This document shows, piece by piece, positions 39,235 through 49,486 of a DNA stretch of 64,000 nt. How positions within the stretch are numbered: position 1 is the first letter of the stretch; each line of letters opens with the position of its first letter. Location of the stretch: the NCBI GenBank assembly GCA_029863275.1, contig JAOTVS010000004.1, positions 1-64,000 of the forward strand, given 5' to 3'. Position numbers and translations under genes: made by a program. The notes below the pieces were generated by a model that was given only the letters and a program-made list of their open reading frames with translations, was not told where the DNA came from and made no database searches. This DNA comes from Candidatus Nitrosopumilus sp. Its GTDB lineage: Archaea; Thermoproteota; Nitrososphaeria; Nitrososphaerales; Nitrosopumilaceae.

Positions 39235-41115
39235 GTGCGTATATTACAACTTCATTGCGATAACATAGAATACACTCCTACTAAAAAGGAGATAAAAACT
39301 GCTGAGGAAATAACTTCACTTGAAACAATCAGATTAGAAGAATTGGTTGTAGCCTTTGTTGCAATTGAGAAAGGAGATGATTCATCAGTAGCCAACGACG
39401 CTGTATCTCAAATAAAAAACTCAATGGAAAAAATTGGCTGTAAAAAATTACTTTTGTATCCATATGCTCACCTTAGTTCAAACCTTGCATCCCCTTCTGT
39501 AGCCATGTCATTGCTAAAAGAAATGGAATCATTATCTAATGACATTGATGTCTCCCATTCACCATTTGGATGGACAAAATCTTACAAAGTTCAGGTGAAA
39601 GGTCATCCACTAGCTGAGAGCTCAAAAGTAATTACAAAAAAAGATGTATCATTAGATAATGCAAAGTCTAACGAAGATGAGGATACATCTGATGCGTTAA
39701 AATCAGAATCTAAAATCAAATCGTTTTGGCATATTTTATCTCCTGATGGAACCATGACATCAATGTCTGAATTTGATTTTAGCAATCATAAAAAATTAGA
39801 GATACTATCCAAATATGAATCTGCAAAAAAAAGAAGTGTGGATGAACCACCACCTCATGTTGCATTGATGAAAAAGCTGGCAATTGCAGACTATGAACCT
39901 GCATCTGATTCAGGAAACATGAGGTTCTTTCCTAATGGCCGTTTGATTAAATCTCTAATTGAACAATATGTAACAAACAGGGTAAAGGAATATGGGGGAT
40001 ATGAAGTCGAGACTCCAATAATGTATGACTCTCAACATCCAAGTATGGTCAGTTACTTTAATCGATTTCCTGCCAGGCAATACAATATAGACTCTGAAGG
40101 CAAGAAATTGTTTTTGAGATTTGCTGCATGTTTCGGTCAATTTTTAATGGCAAATGAATTTCAATTATCCTACAAAAACTTACCATACCGATTATACGAG
40201 CTTACGAGATATAGTTTCAGACGTGAGCAGTCAGGGGAACTAGTTGGCCTACGTCGACTCCGTGCATTTACCATGCCTGACTGTCATGCATTTTGTAAAG
40301 ATTTAGATCAATCAATTGAAGAAATCAAAAAAAGATTTGACTTGTCACAAAGTGTTTTAAAAGAACTTGGGATTGAAGAATCCGATTATGAGATGGCAAT
40401 TAGATTTACAGAGGATTTCTATAATGAAAATAAAAAAACAATCCATGAACTTGTAGGGAAACTTGGGAAACCAGTACTAATTGAAATGTGGAAAGAAAAG
40501 TTTTTTTATTTTGTTTTAAAATGGGAGTTTAATTTCATAGATAATCTAGGAAAAGCGTCGGCATTATCTACTGACCAAATAGATGTTGAAAATGGAAATA
40601 GATACGGTATTGATTTTGTTGATGAAAATAATATTAAAAAGAATCCAATTATTTTACACAATTCACCTAGTGGGGCAATAGAGAGAATAATCTACGCCCT
40701 TTTAGAAAAAGCAGCCTTTGATTCAAAACAAGGACGTAAACCACAACTACCCTTATGGCTTTCTCCAACACAAGTAAGAGTAATTCCTCTAAAGGATGAA
40801 TTTACAGATATTTGTAATTCTTTGGCAGAGAAAATATCTGCTCATGATATTCGAGTTGACATTGATGATAGAAATGACAGTATTGGAAAACGAATCAGAG
40901 AAGCTGAAAAAGAATGGATACACTACATTTTGGTAATAGGAGAAAAAGAGGCAAATTCTAAAAACCTTAGTATTCGAGATAGAAAGACAGGAGATGTTAG
41001 AGAATTATCTTTTGATGAATTTATTAAAGAAATTAACAAACAAACAAAAGGCAAACCCTTTTCGACACTAAATAATCCAAAACATCTCTCACAGAGACCA
41101 CAATTAATGGTGTAA
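39235..41115 (+). CDS. thrS: Threonyl-tRNA synthetase (archaeal, N-terminal editing domain)
   Basis: MRILQLHCDNIEY archaeal editing domain; class II motifs FRREQSGELVGLRRLRAFTMPD. Confidence 0.95.
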   Translation: MRILQLHCDNIEYTPTKKEIKTAEEITSLETIRLEELVVAFVAIEKGDDSSVANDAVSQIKNSMEKIGCKKLLLYPYAHLSSNLASPSVAMSLLKEMESLSNDIDVSHSPFGWTKSYKVQVKGHPLAESSKVITKKDVSLDNAKSNEDEDTSDALKSESKIKSFWHILSPDGTMTSMSEFDFSNHKKLEILSKYESAKKRSVDEPPPHVALMKKLAIADYEPASDSGNMRFFPNGRLIKSLIEQYVTNRVKEYGGYEVETPIMYDSQHPSMVSYFNRFPARQYNIDSEGKKLFLRFAACFGQFLMANEFQLSYKNLPYRLYELTRYSFRREQSGELVGLRRLRAFTMPDCHAFCKDLDQSIEEIKKRFDLSQSVLKELGIEESDYEMAIRFTEDFYNENKKTIHELVGKLGKPVLIEMWKEKFFYFVLKWEFNFIDNLGKASALSTDQIDVENGNRYGIDFVDENNIKKNPIILHNSPSGAIERIIYALLEKAAFDSKQGRKPQLPLWLSPTQVRVIPLKDEFTDICNSLAEKISAHDIRVDIDDRNDSIGKRIREAEKEWIHYILVIGEKEANSKNLSIRDRKTGDVRELSFDEFIKEINKQTKGKPFSTLNNPKHLSQRPQLMV

Positions 41116-41119
41116 TACA

Positions 41120-41989
41120 ATGAGTTTTTTAGAATTTTATATGGACAAAAATCCACTAATTATTTCCTCTGATGAAGGGGATCCTGTTGCCTCGGTATTT
41201 GGTGTACCTTTTGATTCCACACATTCCTACAAACCCGGCTGCAGATTTGGTCCTGAGGCAATTCGTGATGCCTTTAACAATATCGAAATATTTCATCCAG
41301 ATTTACAAATAGACCTTGAGGGTGTAAATATTGAAGACTTGGGAAATACCAAGCATACAGTAGTTGCCTCTGAGCTGATAGATATGCTTAGAAAAATAAC
41401 ACGTGAATTGGCAGAAAAAAACAGACAATTGTTTATCCTTGGGGGTGAGCATCTTATTACTTATGGGACATATTTGAGTTTTCCAAAGGATACAGGTTAT
41501 GTTGTTTTTGATGCCCATTATGATTTACGAGATGAGTATGCCGATTCTAAACTAAGTCATGCTTCTTATCTCCGACGAATAGTTGAGGAGAGAGGTTCTG
41601 ACAATATTTTGCATATTGGTGCAAGAGCATTTGTAAAAGAGGAACTAGCTTTTTTGAAAGAAAATAAAATTAAAACTATTTCTGATAAAGAGATACGCCA
41701 AGGTAAGGGCCCACAAATTTTAAAAGATCATGTATCTACTTTTGATAAACTCTATGCTAGTTTTGACCTTGATGTCTTAGATCCTGCATTTGCCCCAGGT
41801 GTTGGAAATCCCGAAGCATGTGGAATTACTTCACGAGAATTTTTTGACATGATTTATTCTTTTGAGAATAAAAAAGTAACAGGAATTGACATAGTCGAGT
41901 TGAATCCAACTTATGATAATGGCTCGACGGCATCTTTGGCTGCAAAAATAATATCTACATTAATGGCGCTAAATTTAGCGCAAAATTAG
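41120..41989 (+). CDS. speB: Agmatinase/arginase family ureohydrolase
   Basis: GGEHLITYG, FDAHYDLRDEY, SFDLDVLDPAFAPGVG, DIVELNP. Confidence 0.9.
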   Translation: MSFLEFYMDKNPLIISSDEGDPVASVFGVPFDSTHSYKPGCRFGPEAIRDAFNNIEIFHPDLQIDLEGVNIEDLGNTKHTVVASELIDMLRKITRELAEKNRQLFILGGEHLITYGTYLSFPKDTGYVVFDAHYDLRDEYADSKLSHASYLRRIVEERGSDNILHIGARAFVKEELAFLKENKIKTISDKEIRQGKGPQILKDHVSTFDKLYASFDLDVLDPAFAPGVGNPEACGITSREFFDMIYSFENKKVTGIDIVELNPTYDNGSTASLAAKIISTLMALNLAQN

Positions 41990-42062
41990 TAAAACTAGAT
42001 TGACCATTACATATCACAATTTATTTTGATTGGAATTTATCTTTCTGTCTTGAAGAGGCCAT

Positions 42063-42218
42063 ATGTTAGAAATTACCAGAATTGACTCTTGCAGGAATTG
42101 CGGTGAGACCTTGGATGTACTTAGAACGTGTAAGATATGTGAGCAGCCATCTCAGTTAAAATGTTCAAAATGTTTTCACTTTGTTGATGACCCAATCCAT
42201 TCTAGTTGTGTGATTTGA
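42063..42218 (+). CDS. 51-aa zinc-ribbon microprotein
   Basis: Manual translation MLEITRIDSCRNCGETLDVLRTCKICEQPSQLKCSKCFHFVDDPIHSSCVI*; CxxC x3 plus HxxC. Confidence 0.65.
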   Translation: MLEITRIDSCRNCGETLDVLRTCKICEQPSQLKCSKCFHFVDDPIHSSCVI

Positions 42219-42325
42219 AGATAACTTGTAATTTATGCCTAAATTACTGTGCTTTTCTTAATTTAATCAAATAAAGAGCACAAAAATATCTGATTTTTTA
42301 TATACTTGGGTTTTGGGAGAATCAC

Positions 42326-42898
42326 GTGCTAAATAATCTCAGAGAGGCCTTGGGTCCAGCTCTTGAAAAGATGGGCAAGGGTTTTGCATCAACTGGACTT
42401 TCCCCAAACTTTTGGACGGTGGTGGGATTGGTATTTGCACTATTGTCTGCTTTGGTTTATGGTTTAGGAATACAATACGGACTAGTCATTGGTGGAGTTT
42501 TGTTGCTTGTTTCAGGATTTTTTGACATGGTTGATGGTCAAGTTGCAAGAGTAACAGGACAGACATCAAAAAAGGGAGGATATCTTGACTCAATGTTTGA
42601 TAAAATTGCAGAGACTGCAATTTTCTTAGGAATTCTAGTCGGAGGTTATGCAGAACCCTACATAGTATTGCTTGCAATTACATTATCACTACTAGTAAGT
42701 TACGCTAGAGCAAAATCTGATTCATTAAATATCAAACTTCAAGGGGTGGGAATAGGAGAAAGAGCTGAGCGTCTTTTAGTAATTGCAATAATTGGTATTA
42801 TTGGTTTTATGGAAATTGCTGTAATTATAGTTGTAATTATAGCTGCTATCACACTTGTTCAAAGAATGATATTTACTGCTAAAAATATTCAAGAGTAA
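42326..42898 (+). CDS. CDP-alcohol phosphatidyltransferase (archaetidylinositol phosphate synthase-like)
   Basis: DGQVARVTGQTSKKGGYLDSMFD matches DGxxAR(x8)Gx3Dx3D. Confidence 0.88.
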   Translation: MLNNLREALGPALEKMGKGFASTGLSPNFWTVVGLVFALLSALVYGLGIQYGLVIGGVLLLVSGFFDMVDGQVARVTGQTSKKGGYLDSMFDKIAETAIFLGILVGGYAEPYIVLLAITLSLLVSYARAKSDSLNIKLQGVGIGERAERLLVIAIIGIIGFMEIAVIIVVIIAAITLVQRMIFTAKNIQE

Positions 42899-42900
42899 CT

Positions 42901-43188
42901 CTATCGTAGTTTTCCACGTTTTCTTCTATTATCAGCTGATCTGATTTTTAGGATCTTAAAATGAATTGCACATGAAATGCAATAATGTTTAAGAACAGTT
43001 GGTGAGGCAATGTATGCTCCTTGTGCCCTTAATTCTTTTGCCAAAGTATGCTCTACTAGATTTAATTTTGAGGTGACTTTTTTTGCCTTGTCTTTAGGAA
43101 CCGTTTGTCCGCAATTGGTACATTGTACAACTCCAGTTGATCCTTTTCCTCCTTTTGTACGACCTCTACTGGCACGCTTAAGTGGCAT
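42901..43188 (-). CDS. rps26e: 30S ribosomal protein S26e
   Basis: VVQCTNCGQTVPKDKAKKV...YCISCAIHFKILKIRS. Confidence 0.93.
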   Translation of the reverse strand: MPLKRASRGRTKGGKGSTGVVQCTNCGQTVPKDKAKKVTSKLNLVEHTLAKELRAQGAYIASPTVLKHYCISCAIHFKILKIRSADNRRKRGKLR

Positions 43189-43315
43189 ATCGAGAATCTC
43201 TCCTGCCTCTTTATATTCTTGTATAACTCAACGAACCCCTGCTTATATGATCAAGAACCTACCAGAAACATGTCTCAAAGATACCTCATTATGTTCTTAT
43301 ACACAAGATTTTTAA

Positions 43316-44521
43316 TCAAAAGTATTGTGCCCACCCACGGTTCACCAAAATCACCGCAGTTGAATCAGTTAAACACACTGCCTTGCCATTTGAAATTTTC
43401 TTTAGAAGATCTAGTTCCTCACCACATACAACTTTGCTTGGCTCAGCTCCTGATTTCATCTGTTTTAATGGTGAGCTATAGTCAGGAAAATCAATTATTT
43501 CTTGGGGACCCATCCCATATTCAAAAGTCATAAAGGAACTTTTTGCACTAGCTCCAGTTATCTTCACTTGATATTCTCCAAACTCTCGCAACACTCCAGA
43601 AGTAAAAACTGTCTCAGTAAATCTTGTTTCATCCCCTATTGGAATTTCTTTATGGTATACACCTATTCCTTTTGGAGAAACAATATCAAGAGAAATAGCA
43701 AATAATTGGACAGGATTTTTAATTTCACCGGAAATCACGATTTCTTCTCCTATTTCATAATATTTTTTGTCGGTAATTCCAGATATCTGATTAATTAAAA
43801 TTGGTTCCTTTATTGATAGTTTTCCAACAACTGCAGTCCCACTCACCTTGACTTGTTGGGTGTTTTCTTGCAACGTTAAAGTAAGTGTTGTAAAACCATC
43901 CATCTTTTTTAAATCAAAATCTGTAACTTGATTGTCGTTTCTCCAAACAGATTGAGGATTTTTAATAAGTTCTGAAGGTAATCTGACAATGAATTTATCA
44001 TTATTTATTTTTCCCGCAAAATTAAAAATAATCATGTTTTTTGTTGGTTCTACTTCTACGTTTACCAAAGTTCTTTGAACCTTATATGCAATATCCACAG
44101 GAGTATCTGAAATCTCAGAACCTACATTGTGATAAATCTTAAAATCTTTTTCAAGATCAACAATATTGACAATTCCAAACATCCAAGGATGTATTGTACA
44201 AAAGTATTTGATTTCGCCTATGTGCTGTTCTTGGAACAGCACTACAAATTGATCACCTGGTTTTAGATGACCACTATCAAATATTCCAGTTGGACCTAGG
44301 GTCAATGAACCGGAGGTGACGGTGTGAAATACTGTGTCAGAATTTCCCCACTGGACTCTATCTTCTGGCCTTGCTGAGACTTCTTCTGGCATAAAATGTG
44401 TGGTGGACAGTGGTGTTGATGAACCTGCGGGAATCTTGACTTTAATTGTTTCAGCAAATACGTTATCTATAATTGGTATTAGCAATAATGAAAAGAATAG
44501 AAAATAAAACAAAAATTTCAT
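43316..44521 (-). CDS. Secreted cupredoxin-domain protein (plastocyanin-like N-terminal domain)
   Basis: Signal peptide; VFHTVTSG and FCTIHPWMFG type-1 Cu ligand pattern. Confidence 0.88.
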   Translation of the reverse strand: MKFLFYFLFFSLLLIPIIDNVFAETIKVKIPAGSSTPLSTTHFMPEEVSARPEDRVQWGNSDTVFHTVTSGSLTLGPTGIFDSGHLKPGDQFVVLFQEQHIGEIKYFCTIHPWMFGIVNIVDLEKDFKIYHNVGSEISDTPVDIAYKVQRTLVNVEVEPTKNMIIFNFAGKINNDKFIVRLPSELIKNPQSVWRNDNQVTDFDLKKMDGFTTLTLTLQENTQQVKVSGTAVVGKLSIKEPILINQISGITDKKYYEIGEEIVISGEIKNPVQLFAISLDIVSPKGIGVYHKEIPIGDETRFTETVFTSGVLREFGEYQVKITGASAKSSFMTFEYGMGPQEIIDFPDYSSPLKQMKSGAEPSKVVCGEELDLLKKISNGKAVCLTDSTAVILVNRGWAQYF

Positions 44522-44713
44522 ATTTCAGATTAATTTTACAGAATTTTATATCTACATATGATTACCAAAATTGATAATCGTTTATCTGTTTAATCATATT
44601 TTATCCCTAAATTCTCTCATCATTCCAAAAGATTTTTTTGATAAATATTGCTAAAATCAATTCAATTTGATTTTTAGAGTTTAGTTAAATAGATATAATA
44701 TGTAAAAATTAAC

Positions 44714-45142
44714 ATGAGAAAATCACTTTACATGAATATTTTGGTACCCATTGATGGTTCAAAGTATTCAGAAAAAGCCCTTTTGCATGCATGTGATATG
44801 GCAAAAAACAATCGATCTCGTGTAACATTTGTATATGTTGTCGAAAAATCAATCCCTCTTAATCTTTTAGATAGAAAGGAATATCTGAAAATATTAAGAG
44901 AATTTGGAAATAAAGTTTTGATCAAAGGTAAGAATACAGCAACTCAACAAGGTGTTGATTCAAAAATAATCATGAAAGAAGGCAATATCCATGATGAAAT
45001 CATTAAACTTGCAAAAAAAGAAAAGTACAATTTGATAATTGTTGGAAATAAAGGTCTTGGTGCAACAGCAAGATTCTTTCTTGGAAGTGTTTCAAGTAAA
45101 CTTGCAAATAACTCACCTTGCTCTATTCTTATTATAAAATAG
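44714..45142 (+). CDS. Universal stress protein UspA family
   Basis: NILVPIDGSKYSEKAL...LIIVGNKGLGATARFFLGSVSSKLANNSPCSILIIK. Confidence 0.92.
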   Translation: MRKSLYMNILVPIDGSKYSEKALLHACDMAKNNRSRVTFVYVVEKSIPLNLLDRKEYLKILREFGNKVLIKGKNTATQQGVDSKIIMKEGNIHDEIIKLAKKEKYNLIIVGNKGLGATARFFLGSVSSKLANNSPCSILIIK

Positions 45143-45363
45143 TCAAAAGGAATCATTTTTTTAGAAGGCGGATTCTAAAATTTTTAGTGGGATAGTTCTT
45201 TAGGATGGTTTAAAATTTTATTGTCATTTTGCAATCTTGTAGGGGATACACACCTTGAATGCACATCTAACATATTTTGGAGTTTTCCAATAAATGAGTC
45301 TGAGATTATTTTGAGGTAAAAAACACAAAAACTAGGTAGGTTTCATCGCCGCAGCTCTTTCTT

Positions 45364-45582
45364 TTACTTTCTGATCAACAGTAGCAAGTACGAATTGGCC
45401 TCTTGTGCCTGACATTCTCCGATATTTACTGCATATCCATCCAAGGTTTCTGCAATGCATTCTGATTCAGTAATGGCAATTACCTTAACCCATTCGGTAG
45501 TTTCTTCTGCTGCAGTGTAAAACATTAGGTATGTAACCAATGAGAGTCCGATAGCTGCTAGAATTCCAGATACTATTAACAA
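45364..45582 (-). CDS. Hypothetical single-TM/secreted protein, 72 aa
   Basis: TTG start, MLIVSGILAAIGLSLVTYLMFY hydrophobic N-term. Confidence 0.5.
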   Translation of the reverse strand: MLIVSGILAAIGLSLVTYLMFYTAAEETTEWVKVIAITESECIAETLDGYAVNIGECQAQEANSYLLLLIRK

Positions 45583-45884
45583 TTATCTTTTCTCTGATGA
45601 ATTTGACTGCCTATTGATGGCTGACATAACACATCTATCTAAAATACTAAATTTAAGAAAATTATATAGTTTTTAAAAATGATTTTCATAAACTGAAATC
45701 ATATTGGACTTGATCTGTATTTGCTAAAATTTTTATTGATTTTAAAACACTAGTAAACAAAATTAGAATTATTTTTGATTTTTAAAATAGATTTAATGTC
45801 TGTAATCTTTGAGAAATTTTACGTTGAAGTTATTTTTCTTTTCATTTAGCACCCTAGTATAAATTACTGTTAGATTATGAGTAT

Positions 45885-46304
45885 TTAATTTCCCATAATT
45901 TGCAACACAATGTTCCTCTCTCTTCCTCTAGTATCTAATTCAATAAAGATGACTTGTTGCCAAGTTCCAAGCAATAAATTCTCATCATTAAAAGGAATCG
46001 TTATTGAAGGACCAATTAATGATGCCTTTACGTGAGAGCGACCATTCCCATCATGCCACATTTGTTCATGCTCATAGTTCAAATTGTTTGGAGCAATTCT
46101 AGATAACATATCAGGAAAATCTTTCAACAATCCAGGTTCATATTCAATTGTAGTCAAAGCTCCAGTAGAACCGGTTACAAAAACGATTACAATTCCATTA
46201 GAAATATGTGATTCTTTAATTTTTCCCGAAATATGGTTCGTAAGATCAATAATGTCATTTTCACCTTTAGATTGTATTTTAATAAATTTTGTAATTACAT
46301 CCAT
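45885..46304 (-). CDS. YjbQ/UPF0047 family protein
   Basis: NGIVIVFVTGSTGALTTIEYEPGL...EQMWHDGNGRSHVKASLIGPS. Confidence 0.9.
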   Translation of the reverse strand: MDVITKFIKIQSKGENDIIDLTNHISGKIKESHISNGIVIVFVTGSTGALTTIEYEPGLLKDFPDMLSRIAPNNLNYEHEQMWHDGNGRSHVKASLIGPSITIPFNDENLLLGTWQQVIFIELDTRGRERNIVLQIMGN

Positions 46305-46500
46305 GTCTTTATTATTCTCATTACCTTATTTCAATGAAATCAATTTATCATCATTAAATATAGAAACAACAAACTAATTTAGCAAAACCGCTCCTTGTAT
46401 TCTAAGAGTTTGGAACTAAAAGTATGGTATCTGACCATGAAATTTTTAGATTGAGACTAGACAGAACTAAGCAATTTTGTAGGAGTGATAACAGATTTAA

Positions 46501-46665
46501 TGTGGCATTTATAGGGCAAATCTATATTTTACTGGAAAAAAAGATATGGTTTTTAGAAATTTTAGAGCATCGAATGCTATTGCGTTGGCAACATATTACC
46601 ATATCCCAATTCTTGTAAGAAAATCAATGTTAAAAGAGATTCAAAAAAGTAAAAATAAGAATTAA
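46501..46665 (+). pseudogene. Possible 3' remnant of an unidentified gene
   Basis: Manual frame CGIYRANLYFTGKKDMVFRNFRASNAIALATYYHIPILVRKSMLKEIQKSKNKN* reads protein-like, but upstream frame has stops. Confidence 0.3.
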
Positions 46666-46729
46666 TAAAATATTATATCCAATAATACTAGAAAATAACA
46701 CTAATAATAAAAAGTAAATTCCAGGACTA

Positions 46730-47623
46730 ATGTTGAAACATAACTATTTGGTAATTGGACATCCTAATTCTGAAACCTTAGCAAAAAATATTGCAAAAAA
46801 ATTAAAAACAAAATATCTAAAGACAACTTTAAAAGTTTTCCCTGATGGAGAGAGCAAATTAACTTTTTCAGGAAATATAAAAAATGAAAAAATTATTGTT
46901 GTGTCATCCACAGGTCCACCAGTGGATTCTAATATAGTTCAAACTTTATCATTAATTTCAAAATCCCGTGAAATGTCTTCACAAGTGATAGCAGTAGTAC
47001 CATATATGGGATATGCTAAACAAGATAAAGAATTTCTCAAAGGAGAAATTATAACAATTTCCGTTATCGCAAAATTATTCAAAGCAGTTGGCGCAACACA
47101 ATTAATTGTAGTAGATTTTCACAGCCCTAATGCTCTTAGTTTTTTCAAATTTCCTACAAAAAATATTTCGGCAGTTTCCTTATTTGCAGAGTATTTCAGA
47201 AACCACAAACTAAAAAACCCACTTGTAGTTTCTCCAGACATGTATTGGAAGTCTAATGCAGAAATATTTGCAAAATACCTAAAGGCAACTGTTATTGCCT
47301 TAAACAAACAAAGAGATAGAACAAGTGGAAAACTAGTAATTAATTCATCTTTCCCAAAATTTTCCAAAGGTAACGATCTAATTCTATTTGATGACATGGT
47401 GTCTTCTGGAGAAAGTATTCTCAAGGCGATTAAATTTCTTAAAAAAGAAAATTTTCGTAAAATATACGTTGTATGTACACATCCTGTTTTTGTGGGATAT
47501 TCAGAAAAAGAAATTAAAGAGGCAGGAGTTACAACCATCATAGGCACAAACTCCATTGATGGAAAGTTTTCTAAATTGGATTTATCCGGAATTATTTCAA
47601 AATCCATTCAAGATTGGGAGTAA
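46730..47623 (+). CDS. prs: Ribose-phosphate pyrophosphokinase
   Basis: FPDGESKLTFSG, VDFHSP, DDMVSSGESILKAI PRPP-binding motif. Confidence 0.93.
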   Translation: MLKHNYLVIGHPNSETLAKNIAKKLKTKYLKTTLKVFPDGESKLTFSGNIKNEKIIVVSSTGPPVDSNIVQTLSLISKSREMSSQVIAVVPYMGYAKQDKEFLKGEIITISVIAKLFKAVGATQLIVVDFHSPNALSFFKFPTKNISAVSLFAEYFRNHKLKNPLVVSPDMYWKSNAEIFAKYLKATVIALNKQRDRTSGKLVINSSFPKFSKGNDLILFDDMVSSGESILKAIKFLKKENFRKIYVVCTHPVFVGYSEKEIKEAGVTTIIGTNSIDGKFSKLDLSGIISKSIQDWE

Positions 47624-47650
47624 TGAGTTTTAATAAAAACAAGTTTCCGG

Positions 47651-49192
47651 TCATCTATCAATCACAAAAGTTCTTTCCACTACTGGTGATTCTGTTATTG
47701 TGTGAATTAACATATCTGATTTTTCACCTACACCTAATGGCTTTTGAGTAGAAAGAATATATTTTGCTCTGTCAAGCTTGTGGACTTTCTCAGCATATAC
47801 TGTAAACAACAACTCTCCTTTGTCTACGCGGTCTCCAATTTTTTTATTAAAAACAATCCCTGCACCTTTATCTTTTGGGGCGCCAGCTGCACGTCCTATC
47901 TCCACAATAATTCTATTTTCCATCCATATTACTTGCCCAGATTTCTCAGAACGGATAACCATTGAATGTTTGCCAATTGGAATATCTTCCGGAAGAATGG
48001 AAGGATTTCCTCCTTGTGCTTTTATGATTTCACGTAATTTCTTTTCTGCTTTTCCTGACTCTAGAATCGTTTTGGCCAAGGCATATCCGTCTTTCTTACC
48101 AAGTAATCCAAATAAACTTCCAGCGATATTACATGTCTTGTCAATAAGATCAGGTACTTTCCTTTTGTTCATTATTACTTCTAATGCTTCTTTTGCTTCA
48201 AGAGCAGGCCCAACAGTATTGCCAATTGGTTGATCCCCAAACGTAACAACGCAGTGAGTGTGAATTCCTAACCTCCTTCCTAATTCTATAATATCTCGCG
48301 CAAGAAGATCTGCCTCACCAGTGGTTTTCATTTTTGCACCTCTACCAGTAGGAATGTCGACTACCAAATGAGTTGTCCCTACAGCTTTTTTCTTACTCAT
48401 GATAGATGGTAATAGTAAAGGATCAATATGTAATGAGAATTCTGTCTTTACAAACATGTCATCTGCTGGGGCCAAATCAATTGCTCCACCCCACATAATA
48501 CATCCATTTGATTTTTTAATTACATCTAGCATTTTTTTAATTTTAAATTCTACTGGCATCAAAACTTCTGCTCTATCTGCTGTTCCAGCAACAGAAGTAA
48601 TTGCCCTTGAAGATGTCTTGGGAATGGTAAATCCCTCTGATGCAATAATTGGAACAACAAGTAAGGTGGTTTTATCTCCTGGAATTCCCCCAATACTATG
48701 TTTATCTGCAATTATTTTTTTGTTGATTTTCAGGATTTTGCCAGTATCTACCATTGCACGCGACAGACTTGTTGCCTCATCCAAGTCTATTTTGTCTATA
48801 TGCAATGACGTAACAAAAGCAGATATTTCATTCTCGTTAAGATTTCCATCGACCAGATCTTGTACTATCTCTTTTATCTCATGATAGAGTAATTTTTTTC
48901 CAGATAGCTTGTTTCGGATAAATTGCAACGATTTGGGAAATGGAGCAACTTCTACCTCTACTTTGAAATTTTGTTTTAAAGATAATGATTTTCTTATTTC
49001 TTCATTTACTCCTAGATATCCTTTTTCAACAGCAATGGTAGAAATATTTGCAATTGCAGTTATTTTCTTTTTAGAATATACTATAACACGCTCAGAGGCC
49101 GTTATGTTTAGCTCATCTGCATCTTTTTTATTTAAATAAATTATTGGCTTTCCCCCTGAATCAATTCCCAGAATTTTTACCTTTAATTGCAT
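47651..49192 (-). CDS. deoA: AMP phosphorylase / thymidine phosphorylase family
   Basis: KHSIGGIPGDKTTLLVVPIIAS, archaeal N-terminal extension, GAGIVFNKKIGDRVDKGELL. Confidence 0.92.
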   Translation of the reverse strand: MQLKVKILGIDSGGKPIIYLNKKDADELNITASERVIVYSKKKITAIANISTIAVEKGYLGVNEEIRKSLSLKQNFKVEVEVAPFPKSLQFIRNKLSGKKLLYHEIKEIVQDLVDGNLNENEISAFVTSLHIDKIDLDEATSLSRAMVDTGKILKINKKIIADKHSIGGIPGDKTTLLVVPIIASEGFTIPKTSSRAITSVAGTADRAEVLMPVEFKIKKMLDVIKKSNGCIMWGGAIDLAPADDMFVKTEFSLHIDPLLLPSIMSKKKAVGTTHLVVDIPTGRGAKMKTTGEADLLARDIIELGRRLGIHTHCVVTFGDQPIGNTVGPALEAKEALEVIMNKRKVPDLIDKTCNIAGSLFGLLGKKDGYALAKTILESGKAEKKLREIIKAQGGNPSILPEDIPIGKHSMVIRSEKSGQVIWMENRIIVEIGRAAGAPKDKGAGIVFNKKIGDRVDKGELLFTVYAEKVHKLDRAKYILSTQKPLGVGEKSDMLIHTITESPVVERTFVIDR

Positions 49193-49307
49193 TAGCTTTT
49201 TTATTTGAATTTAATCTCTTATAACCTAGTCGTCAATTTTCAAAAAAATCTTTGAAATCTAACCTGATTATACTTTCAATACCAAAACCTTTTGTCTACT
49301 ATTGACA

Positions 49308-49457
49308 TCATTCTTCTACTATTTCTGAATCTGTATTTATGATATCAAAACTTGTGCCATCACATTGAGGACAACTAGTGATGATTGTAACTCCTGCTTT
49401 TTTAGAAAAAACATTTCCACACGATTTGCAAATACGCAATTCTGACAAGTAACCCAT
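49308..49457 (-). CDS. 49-aa zinc-ribbon microprotein
   Basis: Manual translation MGYLSELRICKSCGNVFSKKAGVTIITSCPQCDGTSFDIINTDSEIVEE*. Confidence 0.6.
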   Translation of the reverse strand: MGYLSELRICKSCGNVFSKKAGVTIITSCPQCDGTSFDIINTDSEIVEE

Positions 49458-49486
49458 AATATAGAATGTTAAACCATTTTAAATAA

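Noticed and set aside
45594-45630. TGATGA...TGATGG...CTGA resembling a C/D-box sRNA
   Set aside because: Spacing too short for a full C/D box RNA with D' and guide regions
46424-46618. 64-aa ORF on plus strand
   Set aside because: Composition poor and the overlapping alternative frame reads more protein-like; no recognisable domain
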